Made by a program: the position numbers and the translations under genes. From NCBI GenBank assembly GCA_964629875.1, contig CAZVRK010000046.1, forward strand, positions 1 to 6,422: DNA of 6,422 nucleotides, given 5' to 3'. Below the pieces are notes generated by a model. It was given only the letters and a program-made list of their open reading frames with translations, ran no database searches and was not told where the DNA came from. Origin of the DNA: UBA3495 sp964629875 (GTDB taxonomy: Bacteria; Chloroflexota; Dehalococcoidia; Lucifugimonadales; UBA3495). This document shows, piece after piece, positions 1 to 6,190 of the stretch. Within the stretch, counting starts at the first letter, position 1. The number at the start of each line of letters is the position of its first letter.

Positions 1-206
1 TGATCTTCAAATTTCACAATCCAAGATTCGCCGAACGGAGTTATCTTCAGGGACGTACCCATATTATCGGCCTTGTTCTTAAAGACAAGTCTTTCTTCTT
101 CTGACAAGCATAGTATCAATGGGCCTTGGCAACATTGTGCTCCACACCGCTCAATACATATGGAACTTGCAGCTTCTACAGTGAGACCGTGTTTAAGATA
201 ACTCAC
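1..206 (-). CDS. YkgJ-like Cys-cluster (zinc/iron-chelating) protein, C-terminus cut by window edge
   Basis: I read this small gene directly from the minus strand: 68 codons are visible before the left edge cuts it off. The product carries C17-x3-C21-x3-C25-C26 (ICIERCGAQCCQG), a further C33, and then LSEEER. This resembles the CxxxCxxxCC cluster plus 'LS..E' helix of the YkgJ/UPF0153 family, annotated as zinc- or iron-chelating proteins of mostly unknown role; the metal is inference here. The start is GTG at 204-206. A GAGG Shine-Dalgarno site (213-216) lies six bases upstream, an in-frame TAA lies at 222-224, and no other start codon lies between. The next plausible start would lose the cysteines. 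It begins 33 bases after the pseudouridine synthase stop, so it is probably co-transcribed with it. The C-terminal extent is unknown. Cytoplasmic; no signal peptide or membrane segment is visible. Confidence 0.72.
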   Translation of the reverse strand, partial: MSYLKHGLTVEAASSICIERCGAQCCQGPLILCLSEEERLVFKNKADNMGTSLKITPFGESWIVKFED

Positions 207-239
207 TAGGAACCTCGATCCTTAGTATCATAATACCGA

Positions 240-902
240 CTATACTCTCATCCATTCTTTAGGTTGCAACTTATCTATTCTAAACTCGCCCAAACGAGTT
301 CTAATCAGGCGAATTACCTCATAATCACAAGCTGATGCCATCCTTCGTAGTTGTCTATTCCATCCTTGGTGTATTACCACTTGGATGGAATATTCAGTCT
401 TTTGCTGTGCTCTGTCTACCACAGCTACTCCTTCCGACAGTTGGATGCCTCTATCGAAAGCTTCCAGAAGATCAGAAGTTACCGGTTTAGAGAAATGCAT
501 ATCGTATTCTTTTTCAGTGCCAAACTTTGGATGAGTGTTTTCATATATTAGCTTACCATTGTTGCTAAGTAACACCAGGCCTTCACTGTCGTAGTCAAGC
601 CTACCCGCCGGTTTCAGGGTATGTAGGTCCGGCGGTAAAAGGTCCATTATCGTAGATCTGCCCTCAGGATCAGACCTAGTAGTCACGTACAATGCTGGCT
701 TATATAGAAGGATTGTTGTAACCGCGGGAACATTATTTGCGACTTTGGTGTCGTCAAATATAATTTGTGACTCGGTAGGGTCAATAGTTTGTCCAAGTAC
801 GGCAGTTTCACCATCTACCAAGACTTTACCTTCCCGAATGCTACGGTCTGCCGATCTTCTAGAGATACCCAGTTGACTAGCTAAATAAGCATTAATACGC
901 AT
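240..902 (-). CDS. RsuA/RluB-family rRNA pseudouridine synthase
   Basis: This 220-residue protein probably isomerises a specific uridine in ribosomal RNA to pseudouridine. An N-terminal S4 RNA-binding domain covers about residues 1-48 (RINAYLASQLGISRRSAD, then GKVLVDGE). The catalytic domain follows from about residue 63. It contains GRLDYDSEGL (100-109), where D103 is the expected catalytic aspartate, then KEYDMHF (131-137), and GWNRQLRRM (180-188), the family's late G-x-x-RQ-(I/L)-RRM motif. Length and domain order fit RsuA/RluB/RluF rather than RluE, which lacks S4. The sequence alone does not tell me which site (16S or 23S) is modified, so I give no symbol. The ATG at 900-902 shares one base with the upstream oxidoreductase stop (TAATG), and I see no good Shine-Dalgarno site at a normal distance, so translation is probably coupled to that gene. 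The stop is TAG at 240-242. All expected motifs are present. Confidence 0.93.
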   Translation of the reverse strand: MRINAYLASQLGISRRSADRSIREGKVLVDGETAVLGQTIDPTESQIIFDDTKVANNVPAVTTILLYKPALYVTTRSDPEGRSTIMDLLPPDLHTLKPAGRLDYDSEGLVLLSNNGKLIYENTHPKFGTEKEYDMHFSKPVTSDLLEAFDRGIQLSEGVAVVDRAQQKTEYSIQVVIHQGWNRQLRRMASACDYEVIRLIRTRLGEFRIDKLQPKEWMRV

Positions 903-1939
903 TAAACATTCGAACTCAGGGTCTCCGGACGAACCGGTTTTCCAAGTGCACTAGATATTTTAATAGCCTCTAACAAGGCGACGTTGTCGATTTTCTCTGA
1001 ATCTGTAAATAAATAACTTTGCTTTCCCTGTGCAGATAGCGCAAAACTTTCTACGTTAGCGGACACGGTATCCACCCACTGATATTCTTTCTCTTCTATG
1101 CCGCCATCGGCATAGCTGATTATTAATTTAGATGTACCTGGAGTATCTGGATGACTAGAATCGACAACTTCCGCCCATGCCTTATCTCCCCATACAGTCA
1201 CTCTCTGATAATGAGGGGTTTTCAATAATGCAGTAATTTGGGACTTTACCCCACTCGTGTGATGGAGGCTAGCTGATACGACGTCACCAGTAGCGAATTC
1301 AAGCTTCCTATGACTTACTCCTGCAAACACCAACTCCACCGATCCAAACATCCACAACATCAAGTCAGTGAGATGGACACCCATGCCTGTCATACCCGCG
1401 GCGGGTGCCACTGCGGGATCCGCTCTCCAATTCTCTATAGGTAATCCCGCTAACTTATCGTGACTAAAATGACCTTCCGCATACATAATGGTTCCTAGGT
1501 CCCCATTAACCACAATGTCTCTTAATTTAGACCATGCTGGTTCGTACCTACGCTCGTGACCTACACCTAACAACACTCCGGAACCGTTACATAAAGATAC
1601 CATGGTTTCGGCATCGGTTTTCGTAAGGCATAGTGGCTTTTCACAATACACGTGTTTGCCATGAGCAGCCAGAAACTCCACTTGTGACAGGTGTAATAGA
1701 TTGGGTGTACACAATATCACTCCGTCGATGTCGTGACTGAGTATCGCGGTATCCAAGTCGGGTACTATATCTAGATTCAGCGAAGCTGCCTTCTGCCTTA
1801 TTTCTGTATCTGGAAACGGGTCTACTAGGGCTTCAATCTCTACTACTTCCGAATCGTAAAGACGAGTCACCATAACCTTGCCCCACCATCCTAATCCCAC
1901 AATACATATTTTGAATCTTCCTGTACTAATAGGCCTCAA
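902..1939 (-). CDS. Gfo/Idh/MocA-family NAD(P)-dependent oxidoreductase
   Basis: This 345-residue cytoplasmic protein is a sugar- or inositol-type dehydrogenase of the Gfo/Idh/MocA family. The N-terminal Rossmann fold shows KICIVGLGWWG (10-20, GxGxxG) and an acidic D40 after the second strand, which suggests NAD use. CTPNLLH (77-83) and CEKPLCL (99-105) follow; K101 of the EKP motif is the usual catalytic lysine. The C-terminal domain has GMGVHLTDLMLW (185-196), with H189 and D192 as the GxHxxD pair. The substrate cannot be assigned. The start is TTG at 1937-1939, supported by AGGAG at 1947-1951 with a seven-base spacer. The next internal ATG (residue 23) would destroy the nucleotide-binding motif. 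The stop overlaps the start of the pseudouridine synthase gene by one base. A 157-base gap with a long hairpin separates it from the NHL gene upstream, so it may begin a new transcription unit. Length is typical and no residue is missing. Confidence 0.93.
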   Translation of the reverse strand: MRPISTGRFKICIVGLGWWGKVMVTRLYDSEVVEIEALVDPFPDTEIRQKAASLNLDIVPDLDTAILSHDIDGVILCTPNLLHLSQVEFLAAHGKHVYCEKPLCLTKTDAETMVSLCNGSGVLLGVGHERRYEPAWSKLRDIVVNGDLGTIMYAEGHFSHDKLAGLPIENWRADPAVAPAAGMTGMGVHLTDLMLWMFGSVELVFAGVSHRKLEFATGDVVSASLHHTSGVKSQITALLKTPHYQRVTVWGDKAWAEVVDSSHPDTPGTSKLIISYADGGIEEKEYQWVDTVSANVESFALSAQGKQSYLFTDSEKIDNVALLEAIKISSALGKPVRPETLSSNV

Positions 1940-1946
1940 TTAAAAT

Positions 1947-1951
1947 CTCCT
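1947..1951 (-). promoter_or_regulatory. Shine-Dalgarno site fixing the TTG start of the oxidoreductase
   Basis: The minus strand reads AGGAG-ATTTTAA-TTG. The perfect core and seven-base spacing make TTG at 1939 the start, although no ATG is available there. The start lies ten codons before the first residues of the Rossmann glycine motif. Confidence 0.8.
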
Positions 1952-1969
1952 GAACACACTATCAAATCT

Positions 1970-2012
1970 AGAAGACCAGACTAACATGTCTCGCATATTA
2001 GTCTGGTCTTCT
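1970..2012. terminator. Perfect 15-bp inverted repeat, probable terminator or leader hairpin
   Basis: AGAAGACCAGACTAA (1970-1984) is exactly complementary to TTAGTCTGGTCTTCT (1998-2012), with a 13-base loop. After one mismatch (1985/1997) three more pairs form inside (1986-1988 with 1994-1996), leaving a five-base loop. It lies 84 bases beyond the NHL stop and 18 bases before the Shine-Dalgarno site of the oxidoreductase. The minus-strand transcript has an A-rich stretch before the stem (GGAAAAC) but only a broken U tract after it (AGATTTGAT). The plus-strand reading is followed by GTTTTCC. Stem GC is only 6 of 15, so a classical strong intrinsic terminator is not certain. It could instead be bidirectional, an attenuator in the oxidoreductase leader, or a transcript-end protecting stem. 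The structure is seen directly; the function is inferred from position. Confidence 0.6.
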
Positions 2013-2096
2013 GTTTTCCTCATCCCTGAGAATAAATCTAATTATTTAGCAGGATATTAAAGTTGTAACACCATACTAACCCTATACGACATTACT

Positions 2097-3152
2097 CTAA
2101 AGCCTGCCTCCGTCATACAACCCGACGAAAGTAGGATCTATTTTCCTATAAATTTGAACTCTATTTCGTTGGGAATCAACCACAAATATCCGGTTCTCAT
2201 CATCTACTTCGATACCAATCGGTCCTCTGAAAAGCCTTTCCCGTTCTAGTCCCTGTGCTATTTCTCTCTGCAAACGCATGTCAGGATTTGCATCCAACTT
2301 AGTTTCTGCCCATTTAGAAAGGGTTGCATCTCCAGTAAGCATGGTTATAAAAGCACCATGTTGGTCAAAGATTTGAATTCTGTCATTGTCCCAGTCTGCA
2401 ACATACTGCAAACCTTCTTTATCAACTGCTATGTCAGTAGGGCGGTTAAATTCACCCTCTTTATCTCCTGAACTACCTAAAGATGAGATAAAGTTCCCAG
2501 AACTATCAAATTTTTGTATGCGATCATTTCGCCAATCGGCTATATATATATCCCCTTCCGAATCAATAGTGATACCCCAAGGCATATCAAATTGGCCTTC
2601 ATTAGTACCAAACTCCCCCCATTGTGAGAGCATTTTCCCATCTTTGCTGTATTTCTGAATACGGTTATTACCAGTGTCAACAATAAATATATTATCTTCT
2701 TTATCAATTGCGAGACCTGATGGTTTGTCAAATTGACCGTCTCCAGAACCATTGCTTCCCCAAGATCCCAGCCAGTCACCATCAGACGAGAATATTGCAA
2801 CTCGGTTGAGCCATTCATCAGTTACGTACAAATTTCCATCAGAATCCAAGTCTATGGCTGTGGGCCATATTAGGGAACCATCTATCTCAGATTCCCCTAC
2901 ATCCATCATATCTCCACCAAGCCTGCCAGCATTTCCTATTTCGCCGATATAATCTTGGTCTCTGACAGTGCAGACGGTTATCCGTTTTGCATCAGCCCTA
3001 TAGTCATAGCTTCTACTCACGACGTACATTACGTCGTCTGCTCCTATCGCTACAGCTACAGGATTTTTGAACCCTGTACCTGCTTCCTCTCCTCTACCAA
3101 TCGTATGAGTATATCTAAAGGTTGCCCCATGTACTCTATATTGTGTAGTCAT
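2097..3152 (-). CDS. NHL-repeat six-bladed beta-propeller protein, intracellular
   Basis: This 351-residue protein is built almost wholly of NHL repeats. They fall at about residues 28-72 (divergent), 95-132, 141-179, 188-226, 235-273 and 308-337, giving a six-bladed propeller. The repeat core is 'G.F..P.GIAID..GNIYVAD..NNRIQKF', seen for instance as PSGLAIDKEDNIFIVDTGNN (144-163). A charged, helix-like insert (about 274-307) separates blades five and six. Such propellers bind proteins, RNA or small ligands, and some are lyases; I see no basis for choosing. The ATG at 3150-3152 has AGAGG at 3159-3163 (six-base spacer), and an in-frame TAA at 3156-3158 rules out any longer N-terminus. There is therefore no signal peptide, although many NHL proteins are extracytoplasmic. 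It lies 87 bases after the DUF1501 stop and is followed by the hairpin at 1970-2012, so it may be the last gene of that operon. Confidence 0.88.
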   Translation of the reverse strand: MTTQYRVHGATFRYTHTIGRGEEAGTGFKNPVAVAIGADDVMYVVSRSYDYRADAKRITVCTVRDQDYIGEIGNAGRLGGDMMDVGESEIDGSLIWPTAIDLDSDGNLYVTDEWLNRVAIFSSDGDWLGSWGSNGSGDGQFDKPSGLAIDKEDNIFIVDTGNNRIQKYSKDGKMLSQWGEFGTNEGQFDMPWGITIDSEGDIYIADWRNDRIQKFDSSGNFISSLGSSGDKEGEFNRPTDIAVDKEGLQYVADWDNDRIQIFDQHGAFITMLTGDATLSKWAETKLDANPDMRLQREIAQGLERERLFRGPIGIEVDDENRIFVVDSQRNRVQIYRKIDPTFVGLYDGGRL

Positions 3153-3158
3153 TATTTA

Positions 3159-3163
3159 CCTCT
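3159..3163 (-). promoter_or_regulatory. Shine-Dalgarno site of the NHL gene
   Basis: The minus strand reads AGAGG-TAAATA-ATG. The TAA inside the spacer is in frame with the gene (3156-3158), so the start at 3152 is unambiguous. Confidence 0.75.
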
Positions 3164-3239
3164 ATTATTGAGCATGCTGCAGTCAAATTATCATTAGCAA
3201 CAGCTGAATTTTCACTAATATTTTCTAATGGATCAGACT

Positions 3240-4379
3240 TTATTTGGCAATGAAATCCATCTTTTCAAAGTTACCGTTTACTATCGGTTGAGCATCTAAC
3301 CCAAACCAATCTTCTAATATCGTGGCGTACAATCCTCTAAAATCATTATTAAAGTGCAAGTCACCATCAAGCAACTTATCTGCCTCAAGTGAAGGATATT
3401 CACCATACAGGCCACCTTTTACTTTGTCCCCAAACAGGAAAGCTGCTCCGCCAGACCCGTGATCAGTCCCTGATCCATTATCATGAACCCTTCTGCCAAA
3501 TTCAGTGAAAACTAAAAGCAGGACATTCTCACTGGCATTATGTTCCTTCAGATCAGCATAGAAATCACTGACCATGGTAGAAACATCTGTGATCAGGTTC
3601 GCGTGCGCCGTCATTTGAGTAGCGTGGGTATCGAAACTGTTGTAGGGCGCTGTGGTATACAAGATTCGGGTACCCAGACCAGCACAGTGTACCTGGGCTA
3701 TATTTCTCATGTACTGTGAAGTAGAACTTGCCCCGTACTCTACTGAAGACGAGTATTTACCAGGCGCAGTTGCCAAGATATCTGCACCCGTTAATGCGTC
3801 CATACCATTTTGGGACAAATAGTCAAAAACAGGGCCTTGTCCCATAGTTGGAGAGTACATCCTGGAAAAAATATTGAGCGCTTCAGAACGTTTTTCTTCC
3901 TGTTCAATACTGGTTAGCACACCATATGTCTCAAGGCTACCTACTGACGCTACTGGGACTCCTGGTGCAGCCAATGCTCTTGGTAGACCCCTACCAAAGT
4001 TGACACCAGTCAATACATTTTCTTTATTAGGATCTAAATCTCTTATAGCTCGACCTAGCCAGCCTTCTTCTGCGATTTTATCTGGTTCGCACGTATGCCA
4101 TATGTCCATAGACCTGAAATGGGATCTATTGGGGTTAGGATACCCAACTCCCTGAACAATAGCCATATGTCCGTCATCCCATAGCGGTTTAAGAGGAGCC
4201 ATATTGGGATTGAATCCCAAATTATCGTTAATCGGTATCACTTGGTCAGTCGGTATTCGTACGTTGGGTCGGTTGTCGACATACAGAGGATCATTATAAG
4301 GGATAACCGTGTTAAGTATGTCGTTACCACCAGATAATTGTAGAACGACCAAGACCGGATCTTGATTGGTGGATGTCAT
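3240..4379 (-). CDS. DUF1501 family protein (alkaline-phosphatase-like fold), without export signal
   Basis: This 379-residue protein has the hallmarks of DUF1501 (PF07394): LQLSGGNDILNTVIPY (13-28), GYPNPNRSHFRSMDIWHT (79-96), GWLGR (106-110), NSFDTHATQ (247-255) and FTEFGRRVHDNGSGTDHGSG (291-310). I recall the family as belonging to the alkaline phosphatase/sulfatase superfamily. D20, D250, H252, D306 and H307 are reasonable candidate metal ligands, but the reaction is unknown and I cannot point to a nucleophile. Members often start with a Tat signal. Here the protein begins directly with the first strand of the domain (MTSTNQDPVLVVLQLSGG). An in-frame TAG at 4413-4415, with no start codon between it and the ATG, excludes a hidden signal peptide. 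GGGAG (4388-4392) lies eight bases before the ATG. It follows the DUF1800 gene by 69 bases, the common pairing for these families, so the two products probably work together in the cytoplasm. Confidence 0.92.
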   Translation of the reverse strand: MTSTNQDPVLVVLQLSGGNDILNTVIPYNDPLYVDNRPNVRIPTDQVIPINDNLGFNPNMAPLKPLWDDGHMAIVQGVGYPNPNRSHFRSMDIWHTCEPDKIAEEGWLGRAIRDLDPNKENVLTGVNFGRGLPRALAAPGVPVASVGSLETYGVLTSIEQEEKRSEALNIFSRMYSPTMGQGPVFDYLSQNGMDALTGADILATAPGKYSSSVEYGASSTSQYMRNIAQVHCAGLGTRILYTTAPYNSFDTHATQMTAHANLITDVSTMVSDFYADLKEHNASENVLLLVFTEFGRRVHDNGSGTDHGSGGAAFLFGDKVKGGLYGEYPSLEADKLLDGDLHFNNDFRGLYATILEDWFGLDAQPIVNGNFEKMDFIAK

Positions 4380-4387
4380 AAATGTTT

Positions 4388-4392
4388 CTCCC
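4388..4392 (-). promoter_or_regulatory. Shine-Dalgarno site of the DUF1501 gene
   Basis: The minus strand reads GGGAG-AAACATTT-ATG, an eight-base spacer. It supports the short N-terminus that lacks a signal peptide. Confidence 0.72.
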
Positions 4393-4448
4393 GTTTCGTT
4401 ACAGTTAATTGCCTATTTTACTTTTGAGTGTAGTTACAGCTAGTTATG

Positions 4449-5855
4449 TTAGGTGAACTGATATTCCTGCGTAGAAACTATCAGTTGAAGGGTCTCACCA
4501 ACCTGTTCCGCGAATTCGTCAGATTCTGTTGATATATCACCATTCTTACCAGCATTTTCCAAAAGAAGTGTCCTGGTGTCATCAGTTAGGCTATATCCAC
4601 CTAACATCTCCAAACACACATCTAGCAACTGTTCTGGCGAGATACTACTACCTTGTGCTGCAACTCGATTAATTATCGACCGGATACCTGGGCTATTTAT
4701 ATCTCCCATTTCACCGGATGTGTAATTTACTCTTTCTACAAGTGTTCCACTATCTATCCATTCCTTACCGGTATGCCAGCCTTCGACAGTCGGTGGATTG
4801 AGAAGGTCCTGACCCATATATCGTATCTCTAATGCAGGATCGTAAATCCTAGGCTTCGGTCCCGTGAAATCCCCTCTTAGTCGGAGTGTACTTATAACTA
4901 CTTCTGTAGGGCTTTTCACTTTCGCAAATCGTGCATTTTTGAAGAAATCAGAATTGAATAAGACTCTGAGCATAGACCTAATCTCATAACCAGATTCAAA
5001 ATAGGTCTTTTCTAGTAATTCTATAGCTTCCAGATCCCGTGGAGCCGTAGTCTGCCACGCGGGAACCTGAGGCTCATCCGCTACGAAAAAGTTGTAGAGA
5101 TGACGAGAAATAAACCTAGCTGTTGAAGGTTGCTTGGCAATGATTTTTACAACGTCATCACCATTAAAATTACCACTTTCACCTAGAAAGCTTTTGTCTT
5201 CTTCACTGTGATCGTATTGATTGTATAAGAAGCTATTATCGTATCGGCCATATGGATATCTAGGGATGGCATTTCCAATAGTCCATCCAGTAAATGCTTC
5301 AGCGCACGCTTTCACATCATCTTCTGAATAGTTTGCTTGCCCGTCCATTCCTACGCCCATTGAGAACAATTCAAGCAATTCTCTGCCCCAGTTCTCGTTC
5401 ACTGCCTCCTTATGGCTCAATTGATTGTCTAGGTAGTACAGCATAGCCGGGTCCTTGGATAATCCCTGGAGCAAGTTCTCAAAGTTACCCAAGCCATCTT
5501 TTCTGAAGTTATTGAGCTGAACCAATATTTGGTTAGCAGCCATACATTTAGAGTCGCCCACACAGAAAATACCGTGCCAAAATAGACACAACTTTTCTTC
5601 GAGCTGACGTGATGAGTTGACCATCCTATAAGTCCAATATGCCTGGTTAGCCATAACACTATTCATGTCTCTCCAACCATGCATATATCTTTGCATAACA
5701 TCCATAGTTAGATCTTGTTCGTTTTCAGGATGAAGTAACTGTTCTACAGTCTCTTCGTATCCTATAGCAGCTCTACGCTCAAGCTCTTCATAAGTTGCAC
5801 CAAACCCGGCGCGTCTCATCAAGTGCGCCATTAACTGAATATCGGCTTCTGCCAT
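4449..5855 (-). CDS. DUF1800 family protein, without export signal
   Basis: This 468-residue, largely helical protein matches DUF1800 (PF08811) along its whole length. Motifs in order are HLMRRAGFGAT (11-21), EEKLCLFWHGIF (86-97), DPAMLYYLDN (135-144), NENWGRELLELFSMGVG (153-169), YSEDDVKACAEAFTGWT (176-192), KSPTEVVISTLR (314-325) and LLNPPTVEGWHTGKEWID (351-368). The biochemical role is unknown. The family usually sits beside DUF1501, as here, and I infer a shared complex or pathway. The ATG at 5853-5855 is preceded by AGGAAGGAG (5865-5873) at nine bases. Reading upstream in frame reaches TAG at 5913-5915 without another start codon, so there is no signal peptide or membrane anchor, unlike many exported relatives. 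Length is within the family range. The gene begins 61 bases after the small zinc protein and ends 69 bases before the DUF1501 gene. No damage is seen. Confidence 0.92.
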   Translation of the reverse strand: MAEADIQLMAHLMRRAGFGATYEELERRAAIGYEETVEQLLHPENEQDLTMDVMQRYMHGWRDMNSVMANQAYWTYRMVNSSRQLEEKLCLFWHGIFCVGDSKCMAANQILVQLNNFRKDGLGNFENLLQGLSKDPAMLYYLDNQLSHKEAVNENWGRELLELFSMGVGMDGQANYSEDDVKACAEAFTGWTIGNAIPRYPYGRYDNSFLYNQYDHSEEDKSFLGESGNFNGDDVVKIIAKQPSTARFISRHLYNFFVADEPQVPAWQTTAPRDLEAIELLEKTYFESGYEIRSMLRVLFNSDFFKNARFAKVKSPTEVVISTLRLRGDFTGPKPRIYDPALEIRYMGQDLLNPPTVEGWHTGKEWIDSGTLVERVNYTSGEMGDINSPGIRSIINRVAAQGSSISPEQLLDVCLEMLGGYSLTDDTRTLLLENAGKNGDISTESDEFAEQVGETLQLIVSTQEYQFT

Positions 5856-5864
5856 ACTTGTATA

Positions 5865-5873
5865 CTCCTTCCT
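5865..5873 (-). promoter_or_regulatory. Strong Shine-Dalgarno site of the DUF1800 gene
   Basis: The minus strand carries AGGAAGGAG, two overlapping ribosome-binding cores, nine bases before the ATG at 5855. It is the strongest such site in the window. Confidence 0.75.
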
Positions 5874-5916
5874 GTTGTAGTGATAAATATTTGATAATGA
5901 ATAACTGATTCGCTAA

Positions 5917-6111
5917 TTAACCAATAGTACAGGCCATATCCTGACCACAGCACAAGGGTGACTTTATCTTGCCGTGATCATTTGAACACTGCGATACTTG
6001 TACTTCTCTCCCGTCCGCCGTAGTTATAACGGCATTGACTAGGGGAGTGTCGCACTTCGCGCAGGACGCGTTAACAGACATGCCACATTTTGAACACTCG
6101 TAAGTAGCCAC
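5917..6111 (-). CDS. Small eight-cysteine zinc-ribbon-like protein
   Basis: This 64-residue protein has eight cysteines: C6 and C9 (CSKCG), C17 and C20 (CAKCD), C42, the pair C54-C55 (LCCGQDM) and C61. The two N-terminal CxxC knuckles look like one zinc ribbon. The CCGxxM tail resembles the metal-binding end of desulforedoxin-type domains, so a second metal site is plausible. I recall similar short proteins of unknown role in marine bacteria, but cannot check. The start is GTG at 6109-6111, supported by AGGAG at 6119-6123 (seven-base spacer); M11 would lose the first knuckle. A good promoter candidate lies at 6162-6190. The gene ends 61 bases before DUF1800 and has no visible terminator, so it may lead that operon or simply sit next to it. 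A transcription-related or metal-carrying role is possible but unproven. Confidence 0.82.
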   Translation of the reverse strand: MATYECSKCGMSVNASCAKCDTPLVNAVITTADGREVQVSQCSNDHGKIKSPLCCGQDMACTIG

Positions 6112-6118
6112 AATACAA

Positions 6119-6123
6119 CTCCT
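6119..6123 (-). promoter_or_regulatory. Shine-Dalgarno site fixing the GTG start of the zinc protein
   Basis: The minus strand reads AGGAG-TTGTATT-GTG. The perfect core with seven-base spacing decides for GTG at 6111 over the internal ATG at residue 11, which would split the first CxxC knuckle from the protein. Confidence 0.78.
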
Positions 6124-6161
6124 ATGATTGATATTTAGATCGTTTATGATTTATTGGTAAA

Positions 6162-6190
6162 ACTATACCATCTTTCAGTGCAGGTTTGAA
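6162..6190 (-). promoter_or_regulatory. Putative sigma-70-type promoter with extended -10, upstream of the zinc protein
   Basis: On the minus strand TTCAAA (6185-6190) is separated by exactly 17 bases from TATAGT (6162-6167). A TG one base before the -10 gives the extended form TGGTATAGT. The -35 matches consensus at four of six positions and the -10 at five of six. Transcription would start near 6155, leaving a leader of about 44 bases before the GTG at 6111. It could drive the zinc protein alone or the whole block down to the NHL gene. A small imperfect inverted repeat (6173-6198) overlaps it and might be an operator or chance. Confidence 0.5.

Noticed and set aside
2013..2096. Possible promoter before the oxidoreductase (TTACAA with ATAATT at 17 bases, or TTTAAT)
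   Set aside because: The matches are weak: three of six in the -35, or no -35 at all for TTTAAT. A promoter is expected here if the hairpin does not terminate, but I cannot point to one.
2386..2658. 90-codon plus-strand open frame, with others at 351-551, 2752-2952 and 2955-3197
   Set aside because: All lie antisense to well-supported genes and read as Ser/Pro/Ile-rich mirror translations with no motif or start signal.
2540..2818. 92-codon open frame on the minus strand inside the NHL gene
   Set aside because: It overlaps the NHL repeats in another frame, has no family resemblance and no ribosome-binding site; the NHL frame explains the region fully.
3170..3188. Short palindromes GCATGC and CTGCAG flanked by TTGA/TCAA before the NHL gene
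   Set aside because: Stem of only four pairs around the palindromes; no positional logic or repetition.
3153..3239. Possible promoter before the NHL gene (GATAAT on the minus strand)
   Set aside because: No acceptable -35 lies 16-18 bases upstream (GTGAAA or TGAAAA at best); an AT-rich gap gives such hexamers by chance.
3874..4155. 93-codon open frame on the plus strand
   Set aside because: It is antisense to the DUF1501 gene, low in complexity (Ser/Pro-rich) and without recognisable motifs; a shadow of the true coding frame.
4380..4448. CTGTAAC occurs twice in the DUF1800-DUF1501 gap
   Set aside because: A seven-base repeat in an AT-rich spacer is not enough to call an operator.
5429..5659. 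76-codon minus-strand open frame inside the DUF1800 gene
   Set aside because: It is another frame of a region whose DUF1800 motifs are unmistakable; no independent support.
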